From assembly GCA_003116975.1 (NCBI GenBank), contig BGKB01000278.1, positions 1-64,000 of the forward strand: DNA of 64,000 bases. Direction: 5' to 3'. Made by a program: the position numbers and the translations under genes. Source of the DNA: Aurantiochytrium sp. KH105. Lineage: Eukaryota > Sar > Bigyra > Thraustochytrida > Thraustochytriidae. The notes beneath the pieces were generated by a model, which was not told where the DNA came from, searched no databases, and saw only the letters and a list, made by a program, of their open reading frames with translations. Below, piece after piece: positions 51,243 through 60,900 of this stretch. Each line of letters opens with the position of its first letter. The stretch's first letter is position 1.

Positions 51243-51293
51243 CAACAGTATCACCATCAGAATCAACAAGGAGATGCGAACATGGACTTGTAG
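50505..51293 (+). CDS. ILRUN-like protein: UBA-like plus FW (NBR1-type) domain, polyQ
   Basis: 262 residues, ATG at 50505. The N-terminal about 58 residues (FSKILQVDRHVSTFFLEASQWNVETAVHNYL) match the UBA-like helical bundle of animal ILRUN/C6orf106. After a Gly-rich linker comes the FW domain (about 85-190; FVGDLAPW..LP.., LRFHNTGTTPWPPETRL, GSWRLACIHGYFGDPIYLIV), the Trp-rich Ig-like fold named after the four-Trp NBR1 domain. The C-terminus holds an uninterrupted run of about 17 Gln and ends in NMDL. Human ILRUN dampens IRF3/NF-kB transcription via p300/CBP; an equivalent protist role is unknown, so only the architecture is transferred. Confidence 0.82.
51198..51248 (+). repeat. Coding (CAG/CAA)17 polyglutamine tract
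   Basis: Mostly CAG with a few CAA codons, inside the ILRUN-like gene. CAA interruptions normally stabilise such tracts. Confidence 0.9.
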
Positions 51294-51645
51294 ATGGTTT
51301 TCTTTCCCTCTTTCGCTTTCATCTCTTTTTTTTCTTCTTCTTTAATTCTGCTTCCCTTGCCGATATGGACTTTTCCGCTCTCCACAATTTTCTGGCTTTT
51401 GCTCGCACGATCGCGAACGCGCACCTCATTCCAAGAACTTACATTGACTTCTTGCCTGTCGATTTTGCGCCTTCCCCCACGTTCCCCTTGCTTTATTCCT
51501 TTTCATTTCTCATCTTCTCCAAATTCAACTTGCATTCATTCACCAGAACACATCATAAAGTAAAAAATTCTCCTCTCACTCACTTTCAATCTCTCTCTAG
51601 GCCTATCACTGTCTTGCGTCGTTCAAAAAATTTGATGCGGCTAGT
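51294..51645. other. Convergent 3' interval, ILRUN-like/kelch
   Basis: 352 bp, T-rich on the plus strand; only 3' ends are seen. Confidence 0.5.
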
Positions 51646-53202
51646 CTAGATCATGCTGTATCCATGGGCAGACTGGAAGGTGTACCAGCGATGCAAAACG
51701 AAGAGACCTCCGAGAAACAAAATGACGAGCGATACAATCACGACGACGCGTGAGACCGGTGCAACACACCGGGATTCGAAAACCTCGTTCCAAACGCCAG
51801 TCTCGAGATTAAACGTCCAGGCATCATTGCGACGCTGCGATGAACCATCCTGGCCTGCGACGATGGTCATGAGCCTATTGTTGTTCAAAAGTACCGCACA
51901 ATGCTCCATGCGGCCCGCGCTCTTTTCGTGACTCGCCGCAAGGGGTTGCACCTCGGACCACCTCGCGGAAACGACATCAAAGGCCCAGAGGTCATTGTGC
52001 ACGGTGTACGAGGCATGCGAGGAACGGCCACCAAAGATAAGCATGATGTTCTCGCGCATCACAGCCGTATGATGGTTTCGCTTGGATGGTCTGATCCTGC
52101 TCCCGTCGTCGGCGTCATTCTTGGACGACCCACCGGCGTCGAGCTGAAGCCACGTTTGCTTCTTGGAAGATGTCTTACCATTCCAGGCAAGCGCCCACAC
52201 GTCATTCAGATACTCTGCGCTGTTTTTGCGACCACCGAAGATGATCATGCTTGGCATGTTTTTCGCGGCACCCCACATCGAGGACCACTCGGCGCCTGCA
52301 GGAAGGAAAGCGCCGAGGAAAACGCAGGCCGTGTGGCCCTTGCGTGGCTCTCCAGGAAAGTCTTGCAGTGCGGTGAAGGAACCAGCGTTGACATCGTACG
52401 CCCACACGTCGCTCAAGGTCTGGCCGTCTGGACCGCGGCCTCCCATGATGACAAGTTGATGCTGAAGCCACACTGCCGAGTGCGCGCGGCGGGCCAAGGG
52501 CCACGTCTCGCCACTCTGTGCGTCGTCGGTCGGGCCGAGCCGCGTCCAGTCTGCAGTGGCGCCCTCGTCGGCGATCTGGAGCTTCCACAGATCGTCGTAC
52601 AAATCCCCCGCGGCCTCGTCATCGTCTTCATCAGCTTCGATCATGGCGTCGTTGGCGGATCCGCCGAAGAGCAGTAGAATTGAATTTCCTCGCGCTGATT
52701 CCGTTGAGGAACCTGTGGTGGTGAGCGAGCTCTTCCACCGCTTCGAGGGCCCTTCACCCGTTGAGGTGAGCATCTCCCAGGGATTTTCCCCTCCATCGCT
52801 GCCATCATCCGCCACACGAAGCAACCAGGTCTCATTCATTGCATACGACCTGGAGAACTCGCCGCCAAAGAAGACCATCTCGCGGCTCGCCGGGCCCTTG
52901 GGCCCCAGCTCCGCGCACGCGATGCCCTTGAGGCACGGCGGGTACTCGAGGCCGCCGTCTCCATCTTGCGCAGCGCTCTTTCCCGNNNNNNNNNNNNNNN
53001 NNNNNNNNNNNNNNNNNNNNNNNNNNNNNNNNNNNNNNNNNNNNNNNNNNNNNNNNNNNNNNNNNNNNNNNNNNNNNNNNNNNNNNNNATCTTGCGCAGC
53101 GCTCTTTCCCGACGCATCCGCTGCAGCCGCCGCGCCGACCGCGAGCGCCATCGCCGCGGCGGCCAGCAGGCCCGCCGCCGCGGCGGCCCGCGGGGCCCCC
53201 AT
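51646..53202 (-). CDS. Secreted-type kelch-repeat protein with C-terminal TM and YSMI tail
   Basis: 518 positions including 35 unknown ones. Signal peptide at 1-28 (Ala/Leu-rich core ending AAAADA). A galactose-oxidase/kelch propeller of about six blades follows (about 85-470), with repeated motifs such as ILLLFGG, LVIMGGRG, MIIFGGRK, IMLIFGGRS and W-aromatic strands. A single membrane helix (about 487-505, VVVIVSLVILFLGGLFVL) precedes a short tail, HRWYTFQSAHGYSMI. The final YSMI fits YxxPhi sorting signals, suggesting cycling through endosomes or lysosomes. The 103-N gap near the N-terminus is flanked by the same 23 bp, so the duplicated GKSAAQD is probably an assembly artefact and the true protein about 40 residues shorter. 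Confidence 0.85.
   Translation of the reverse strand: MGAPRAAAAAGLLAAAAMALAVGAAAAADASGKSAAQDXXXXXXXXXXXXXXXXXXXXXXXXXXXXXXXXXXXGKSAAQDGDGGLEYPPCLKGIACAELGPKGPASREMVFFGGEFSRSYAMNETWLLRVADDGSDGGENPWEMLTSTGEGPSKRWKSSLTTTGSSTESARGNSILLLFGGSANDAMIEADEDDDEAAGDLYDDLWKLQIADEGATADWTRLGPTDDAQSGETWPLARRAHSAVWLQHQLVIMGGRGPDGQTLSDVWAYDVNAGSFTALQDFPGEPRKGHTACVFLGAFLPAGAEWSSMWGAAKNMPSMIIFGGRKNSAEYLNDVWALAWNGKTSSKKQTWLQLDAGGSSKNDADDGSRIRPSKRNHHTAVMRENIMLIFGGRSSHASYTVHNDLWAFDVVSARWSEVQPLAASHEKSAGRMEHCAVLLNNNRLMTIVAGQDGSSQRRNDAWTFNLETGVWNEVFESRCVAPVSRVVVIVSLVILFLGGLFVLHRWYTFQSAHGYSMI
52963..52985. repeat. Left copy of a 23-bp duplication flanking the gap
   Basis: Identical to 53089-53111 on the far side of the N run. 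Explained most simply as overlapping contig ends that were not merged. Confidence 0.95.
52986..53088. other. Assembly gap, 103 N
   Basis: Run of N within the kelch gene, just after the signal-peptide region. Confidence 1.
53089..53111. repeat. Right copy of the 23-bp duplication
   Basis: Exact match to 52963-52985 (begins ATCTTGCGCAG, ends CTTTCCCG). Confidence 0.95.
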
Positions 53203-53904
53203 CCTCGGCTCGCGCGCGCGGGCTCGGTCTCGCGCCGCGGTCTCGCGCGCCGCCGTTGCGTCTCTCCATGAACTCGTTGCGCTCGGCCACGCCCACGGCG
53301 ACCATGCTTCCTTGCAAGAGCTGGCTAGTAGTAAATAACGTAAGTGGAAAATGGGACAGGGCCTTCAATCTTCAAAACAGCGAGAATGGACGAAAGCAAG
53401 GAAGAAAGCAAGAAAGAAAGAAAAGATATCCAGGTCGCGGGGAACGGCGACGGAACCGAGGCGGAACCTGCGCGGACCGTTTGCGGAATGGATAGGGCCC
53501 GCGGAGGGATCGGGAGCGACTCTGCGCAGAGCAAGAAAAGCAGACCTTGTTCGCGTTGAAGCGGACGGCGGCGGCGCGCGCGAGGAGAGCGCGGGCGGGG
53601 CCTCGGCTCGGGACTCGCGGCGCGGAGCGCGGGCGCGAGGACCGCGGGACTTGCCTGGATCTATCGCCGCGATCGCGTGCCGGTGCCGGCCTGCGTCGGA
53701 GCGGAGAGCGCGAGCGGGCGGGCGAGCGAGAGGGCGAGTCCGAGGGCGCCGCGCGCAGGGCGACTCCTTTCTTCTGCTGCCAGGGCTAGCTCGCGAGGCG
53801 GCGAGCGCGCTGCGAGAGGACGCGGACGAGCACGGCGGAGTCGCCGTCGACGTGTCGTAGACGAAAGGCTGTGTTGTGGTGGAGCACGCACGTTGGCGGA
53901 AAAC
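53203..53904. promoter_or_regulatory. Divergent promoter interval, kelch and R3H genes
   Basis: 702 bp head-to-head; GC-rich in its right half, where the R3H frame is open but lacks an ATG. Confidence 0.45.
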
Positions 53905-54585
53905 ATGACGGAGGATGGCCAAGGTCAAAGTCAGCCGCGAGCACGAGGCAAAGGCAAGTCGCGAGGCAGTCGCCGCGGGGGACGTGGAGGACGCCGAGGT
54001 GGCGCGGGAGTGGCTGCTTCCGATGTAAAATCAGAAGCTACGTCATCTTCGAAGACGCAGCATCCCAGGGCGAAGCGCGGAAGATCGCAGCGTGGCGGTG
54101 GAAGAGGCGCGAGACGTGGAGGCGCGAATCGTTCATACAAAAGTCCGGAGGGGGAGATGAATGGGCACTTGCAAAGTCTTCAGGACCAAATGCAGCTTGT
54201 TGCCGATACCGAGACGAGGACGGGCTTGGAGTCCGAGTGCGCAAAACTTCTGGATTTGCGAAAGTCCTTTTATCTGGCCAAGGGTAACGAAAAGCGCGAA
54301 GAAGCAAGTTCAATTTTGCATCAGCAGTTGCTTCCGTCGTTGCGCGAGGCGGTGTCCAAGCTAGAAGCTGCCGACAAACGCGACCCAATGCAAGAATCTT
54401 GTCTCGGCGCCTCTAATAAGCAAGCTGAGAACCTTTTTGTGTACGATAACACTTCGGTGGGCAGTCTTTCGTCGACAGAAGCTGATGATGACGAAGATGA
54501 TGATGGAGATGACAACAAGGTTTCCACACATGATAAAACGAGTCATGATACCAAAGAAGCAAAATCATCAAAACAAGAAACAAAG

Positions 54586-54620
<35 letters not shown>

Positions 54621-56826
54621 GGGAACGCGAGCCGACGAAGTAGGAAAGCGGAAGCGACCAGCCAAGGGAAAACAAGCGAAATGGTGGCATAGTCTGACCG
54701 ATATCGACCCCATTTCCATGGACTCACTTGCGGAGCTCCCATACCCACCCTTTGCCATTACCGTTCGCGTCAACAGGGGCGCAAACGAAGGGGAATCGAC
54801 AGAGGTCAAGCAGTACTTTGATGGCAAAATGCTCGCGCATTATATTGTTTCAACAGGAAACTTTTCAAATCCAAATACTCGCCAGCCTTTGACGCGACAA
54901 ATTTGTCAAAGTCTCGATCAGTACCTTCTCGAAAATCGACTACCCCCCGCCAAAGTCACGGACGCTTTCGATCTCAGCAAGGCCATCCGAGTGCAGCAGC
55001 AGGGGCAAAGAACGCAAGGAGGGAGCGCAGACGAAGGTATGGAACGCCGTGCCGCCGTGTTGCGTAGACAAGCAACCGTCTTGATGAACTCCATGTTCAA
55101 CTTTTCCTCGCGAGACTCGGCAACGCAGCAGCAGAACCTTCAAGCCCACATTGACGCCGCAGCGGAAGATCAAGCTGATCATGGATACAGCCGGCAGCGA
55201 CGCCTGCATGCAGTTGTTCATCGTGATGGAAACCTTCGTGTCATTGATGACGATGATTGGCAGGTTGAAGAGGCCTCAGCCATGGATGACACCGTTGCGT
55301 TCCCTGAACTGCCCGCTGGTTCGGCGAACGCTGCGGCAGCAACGGCGTATGAGCGACCCCGAGGGCCGGTACAAAATGATCCTCCAGTGGGGGTTCCGCG
55401 CGTCACCGAGCCGCGTGCACCATCCTGGCCAGGCCGTGCGCCCGGGCATGGGCAAGCGCAAGCTGTGCCCACCAACAGCAGCTTTGATACCTCTCAGAAT
55501 GCGGCAGGACCACGCCCTGTGACAACGTCAACCGCTTGGGGCGCATCGAGTGCTTCCGTGGGACCGACGATGGCGTCAATTGTTAGCGCTGCGCCTCGTG
55601 CAGCGCCAGCCCCGAGTGCTTCTGCAAGCTCTGCATCTCGAGGTGGCCTTAGCGTCTTGGGATCAGCGAGCGGGCGGCCCCGTCTCTCTCTTGCTCCACG
55701 CAGCGGGGCCACAGCGACCGCGGGAGGCGCTGCAATGCAGACGCTTCGCGCTTCGCAAGCAAATCGATCTGTTTTTGGCAATGCGCTGCCACGGGAGCAG
55801 GTCCTCGCAAGTCAAGGGATCGATCCTCGGTCTCGCGAAATGCACGACGGGCGCGTCGCGCTAGCTGCGAGCCTCGATGGCTTGTTGTGTCCATACACGC
55901 CCGATTTTGTATCGCAGGCCAGACGTGTTGGAATGGATCTCGTCGGCCGTATTGAGACAGAGCTCGTCGCTTTTCTCCGTGCGCCAACTTCGGTTCGGAC
56001 CAAGGCGCTTCCCGTCATGCGAACTGAGGCACGCCGTTTTTTCCACAAGCTTGCGCAAGATTACTATGGCTTGCAGACGTCATCCATCGACCCTGAACCA
56101 AATCGCCACATCGTGGTGCACAAGACTACGCACGCGAGCGAGCCGGAAATGTCGGTGATCCAGGCCATCTTGCAATTCGGAAACTTGCTTTCGTCAAGTG
56201 ACAATGAGCTTTCCGGAGCGCCAGCCGCGCTCACCCGGCAACGCAGCCACGCCGCATTGGGAAGCAGCTCCGTCGCACTCTGGGGCGTTTCTGAGCTCGC
56301 AGGGGGGGGGCGCATCTCGTCGAATGCAGTGAGCACAGCAATTGAGCCGACTGTGCGCCGTAGCGCGTTTCATGTGCGCACACTCGATGCGGAGAATGTG
56401 ATTCTCGAGTTCTCCGATAAGGCAACTGCTCGAAAAACGCTCGCAATGCTCAAGTCGCAGCGCGAAAATGTCTTGGGGCCAATCTCCTGGAAGCAAGTGC
56501 AATGGTGGCCTGCTCCTGATGACTGGGCCCTGATGCAGTTGCGGCTTCATTCGTCTTCGACGAGCGCCGAGAATCGTCGCAAGCGCGAGGAACGCCGCCT
56601 ACAATCGCAGGCAGCGAGAATCCAGCGCCAAGCGCAAAACGCCTTGAACACGGGATGGAATTCCGACGATGACGACAACGACAAGAGTCACGGTAGGTCT
56701 TCGAGAACGGCTTCGTCAAGGCTGCAACAATCATCTCGGAATCGAGGGCAAGCGGGAGGAGCGTCATTCCAAGCAGCGTCCCAGTCGACGCTTTGGGATC
56801 AGCTTGCCGACAGCGATTCCGAGTGA
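53905..56826 (+). CDS. U-box-like plus R3H domain nucleic-acid-binding protein
   Basis: 973 residues from the ATG at 53905. The first 90 residues are RGG/GRG-rich (RNA-binding type). A helical region (about 85-150) and an Asp-rich plus polyQ linker follow. Residues about 265-345 (DIDPISMDSLAELPYPPF, YFDGKMLAHYIVSTG, NPNTRQPL) look like a U-box/RING-type fold without zinc ligands. A long disordered Pro/Ser/Ala region leads to an R3H domain at about 705-745 (RRFFHKLAQDYYGLQTSS, with the Arg-x3-His signature), then an RRM-like strand-helix region (about 830-900) with WWPAPDDW. R3H binds single-stranded nucleic acid. The combination suggests an RNA-linked ubiquitin ligase, similar in idea to NFX1-type proteins. 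This is inference. Confidence 0.75.
54589..54618 (+). repeat. Coding (CAG)10 polyglutamine tract
   Basis: Pure CAG codons inside the R3H gene. A pure run is more prone to length change than the mixed tract of the ILRUN-like gene. Confidence 0.9.
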
Positions 56827-57089
56827 AAGGATAGCCAAGGAAAAGGATAGTTTTTTTTTTTATTGACAGCGCTCGGACAGGGCATAGTTAAGACGATGAG
56901 AGTTGGGACACTTGATTATAGGACGCGATGTTCTCAAGCCTCTCGATTCTCTTGCTCTTGATATCGTGGTACAAAAATTCGGAAACATTTCTGTTCTGAC
57001 GATCAAATGAATAGCTTAGGATAGAAGTTAGGGCACAGGAAAAGAGGGACGCACGCAGGCATTTGGCATCCGACCCGACAAAGAAAGGC

Positions 57090-57529
57090 TTACTTGCGAC
57101 CTCCCTTGAGTAATCGTCGCCAGACAGTTGCAATGATTCGAAACAATAATAGAAAGGCGAGCACTCTTTTGCCGACTCGCGCCGATCGCGGAGAAATGAT
57201 ATCTTGCGACGAAGCTTGATTTGTGCGCTTGCGCAGCATGGCCAGCTCGTGCTTGAGTCTGCGCTCTTGCTCGTACACCTCTTTGCGCTCGCGATCCAGA
57301 TCGCGACTCATTCGTGTCGTCGCCGCGTCGAGAGCTTCCTGAATACATCAACGAAAAACGTTCGTAAGCAAGTCATCAATTACGTTTGCGTTTTTCGACA
57401 GAGGGAACTTACAATACCCGTTTGTTGCGAGCGAAGTGGAGCATTTATGGCCGAGCTACGCGCTTGGACCTCGCGCAGTTCGCGCTGGCGAGCCTCCAGC
57501 TCTTCCTGGACAACGTCCGCCCCATCCAT
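57090..57529 (-). CDS. Small tail-anchored coiled-coil protein, two exons
   Basis: Exon 1 57413-57529 (ATG 57529), intron 57339-57412 (GTAAGTTCC...TTCAG, 74 bp), exon 2 57090-57338, phase 0. The product is 121 residues: a continuous helix rich in Glu/Arg (EELEARQRELREVQARS; MSRDLDRERKEVYEQERRLK), then a loop, then a single hydrophobic helix (VLAFLLLFRIIATVWRRLL) and a basic end, KGGRK. This layout is that of a tail-anchored ER or Golgi membrane protein and resembles small SNARE-like or tethering factors, but no SNARE zero-layer is clear. Family unknown. Confidence 0.72.
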
Positions 57530-57934
57530 GATTTTTGTCTTTGCTGACCGCGCCGCTTTGAACCTTTAAAAGGCTTGTGCTAGGAGCGCAGCGGAGCTGC
57601 GCCCAGCTGCGTCGCCGCGTCGACGCCCCGCTCCCGCCTCCTGTCGTCGCGGACTCGCGACCAGAAAGAGGTTTTGGCTGGTTGACTTCCTCGCTGTGTC
57701 TAGTAAAGGATTCTCGACCTGTTCTTGCGCGGGGGAGGGTCACCGCACTTGGTCTCAGCTGGGTCTTTAGCTTGCGGAGCTCAACAACTCTAACACGAGA
57801 CACAAAGGGTTGGACGATGAATGAATGAATTACACTTCACAGATTGTTCGTCTCGATCTCTGGCATTGCTTCATGCGATGCTGAGGATGGGACTAATGAA
57901 GGGAACTAAAAGTATGACAAGGTTCTTGTTCGCA
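57530..57934. other. Intergenic, WNK 3' end to tail-anchored gene 5' end
   Basis: Both genes are on the minus strand. 405 bp; no feature beyond probable promoter and 3' UTR. Confidence 0.5.
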
Positions 57935-60900
57935 CTACTTTTGCTGGTGCTGCGGCTGTTGCTGATTATTCTGCTGCGGCTGTTGCTGTTGCTGCTGCTG
58001 GGGGTTTTGCTGTTGCTGCTGCTGAGGGTTCTGCTGTTGCTGATTCTGCTGCGGCTGACCCTGCGGTTGCGCGGACGCTGGCATTTGGAAAGGGCGCTGA
58101 GAAAACTGCGAAGAAAAGGGCTGTCGCAAGTTCGTGTCGGAAAGATTCCGTTGTTCCACGAGTGACGAACTATGCAATGACATGTTGTGCTGAGGTTGGA
58201 ATCCCGGCTCTGAAAAGTTTCGCTGCAGATTCAAGGAGACAGGCCGTGATGCCTGTGACGCACTGTTCTGCAGTGACACCCCAGGGAAAAAGCCCGTGGT
58301 CGCGGTTCGATTAATAGCCGCCGTTGTGGGCGGAATCACTGCGCCCGGACCTGCAGGAATAGATGGAGCAAACTCTGTGCGACGCACCTGATCCCGGAGC
58401 GGCGTCTGAGACCTCGTCTTCGTGGCCTCCTCGGCACCAAGTGTGATTTGGTCGGTCAGCTTCTTCTCGGCAGCAAGCGCCTCTTCGGTCATTTGCTGTC
58501 GCCCAAGCTGCTTCTTTCTGCGCGTGCGTTCCTCCGCCTCAAAACGACGCCGTTGCTTTGCCTCCTCTGAATCATCATCAGGGTCAAACTCGGCAATTTC
58601 GTCGGCAAGGTGTTGCAGTCCGGCGACAGAGAGTGGCGCTGGGGACAGGAAAAGAGGAGTTACAGGAGGTAGTCCAGGCAAACCCTGCACAGCCGTCCCT
58701 GGGCTGGGGGCAGAGTCGCTAGCGCCTCCATTTGCTGTCTCGCTTGTACCAGGACTGACCGAATTGAGATCGGGCTCATTTCCCGACCTTGCCGCCGCTG
58801 CGGCAGCAACTGCGGCCGCTGAGGTTTCGGGCGCCGTTGGCAAAGTCGGTAGAGGCGGAACTCCCTGCGATTGCCGCCCCGCAAGTTCTCGCATGCGATT
58901 GAGCTCGTCGACCTTTTTCTGATACGCAAGTCGAACTTCGTTGAATCTTTCCATTTCCTCGCTGAGAAGACGGTCAAATTCAGCCAAGTTCTGCTGGTTC
59001 TCCATGCTCAGTGACGACAGCGGACCGCCCCCGCCATCACCGGGCGTGTACGTGGTGTCACTCTGGACCTGCGGCGTGCCGGTCGGCGCCCTCCGTTGGT
59101 CCGAGTAATTGCCAACTTGCTGAGAACCTGCGTGCGGCGCCGAGGGCGGCGGCGTTGGCACTGGTGATGGACCGAGTCCAGGAGATTGCGATGGCACCGG
59201 CGGTACATGCTGATTTGCGTGCGGAGACCCTCGTTGATCAACAATCACAGAAAACGGCTCGCTACGGGCGCCAGTTTGCGAAGCTGCACCGCTGGCTTGC
59301 TGTTGCTGATATTGCTTGTAATCTTCCACAATCGAGGCAATCTTTTGAGCAATCGTGTCGTGCTCCCCCGACGCAATACCCATTTCCTGACAAAGTTCCT
59401 TGGTCACAGAGTCAGGATCATCGGCTTTGATATTGTACGGAAACTTTGCAGTCGTCTTTATCTTGGTCGCTTGGTTTCGGTGCACAAATCGCAGAGTAAG
59501 TTCTTCAGGTGACTGTCCCTCCGACGGCCCATTGCACTTGATTTGCCAAAGCAGGCCAGGAACGTGCATCGATGTAGTCGATGTTAAAGAGGTCGTGGAC
59601 ACTTGTCGGCGCAGAGCTCCGCGAGATGGGGGGTTGTCATTCAATGGCAAAGCTGCGTTTTCTTCAGGAATGCGCTGCGGAACGGCCTGCTTAGTAGACT
59701 GCCGTTTGACAAGATTGGCTTGTTGATGTTGATGTTGTTGTTGTTGTTGCTGCTGCTGCTGCTGTGGTGGTGGTTGTTGTTGAGATTGTTGTTGTTGTTG
59801 TTGTTGTTGTGGCGGTTGCTGTTGTTGCTGTGATGGAACTTGCTTCCGTTGCTGCTGCTGCACAGCGCCAGTGGTTCTTGCAGCACCGGCAAAAGCTGAA
59901 TCCCCATTCGAATTCTTGCTTGTCAGTGACGCGTCAGGAGCATCGGCAGGAGACAAGGGCGAGACAGGCACGACGACAACGCTTCGCTGCGTACCATCCA
60001 TGGCCTTCACAGTTCCATTGATCGGCCGGATCTCGCCGTTTTCAATCAAGCTCCTACGGCTTTGCTTCAGAACGTCAGCAAGAAGAAAGCGCCGGCCATC
60101 GTCAGAGGTGACCCGGATCAACTCTGGACTCACGCGGGCTTCATAGTCCTGATCCATATACTTGATGGCCATGGTTCCGTCCTGATTGATTTCCTGGATT
60201 TTTCCGGGGAACCATTCGCTCTCACCTCCATAACGTGCCTCTACCGAAGTACCACGCCCCAACGTTACGCGAACTTTCTTTCCAGGAGGAGCAGCGGCGA
60301 CGCCCGCTGCAGAAGCGCTGCGCTCGGGCGGAATAAGAGAATTCGACGGCGGCGCCGTGTCCTGGCTGTGCACAGATGCCGCACTTGTGGGAATTGGCGA
60401 GGTCGAAGGCGGCGGAAGGGACGCAGCACCAACGGATGCAGCGTCATCGAGCGCGAAGCCGCCATTGAGACGCAACGAATCCGCCGAGAACTCGTGCACC
60501 TCATGGTCACTTCGCGGCGACAGAGGGGCATTGCGACGAATGTCATGCTCAAACTCGGACGAAAGCTTCAAGCTTCCCGCCTGGCTCGATGCCTCTGCGT
60601 CTTCCGCCACAGGGATCTTGGTGTCTGTGCCTTGCTCGACCGAATGGTGACCATTGCGGGGCTCCTGCGTGGAAGCAGCTGGCATGCGATCAGGCTGCGC
60701 CTGCGCTTGTCCGTGAGTTTGTGCTTGCGCTTGCCCTTGCGATGGAGGAGGTTGAGAGGTTGTCGGTTGCGTGGACGCGCCCGGTTTGGGTTCCAGCGCT
60801 TGCACCGGGCGTGACGGAGCAGGCTTGGTGTCCCGCTGCGAACCTTGCTGCTTGAATTCCTGTGTGGGAGGCATGGGCATCTCTATCGGGCCGTCTGTCC

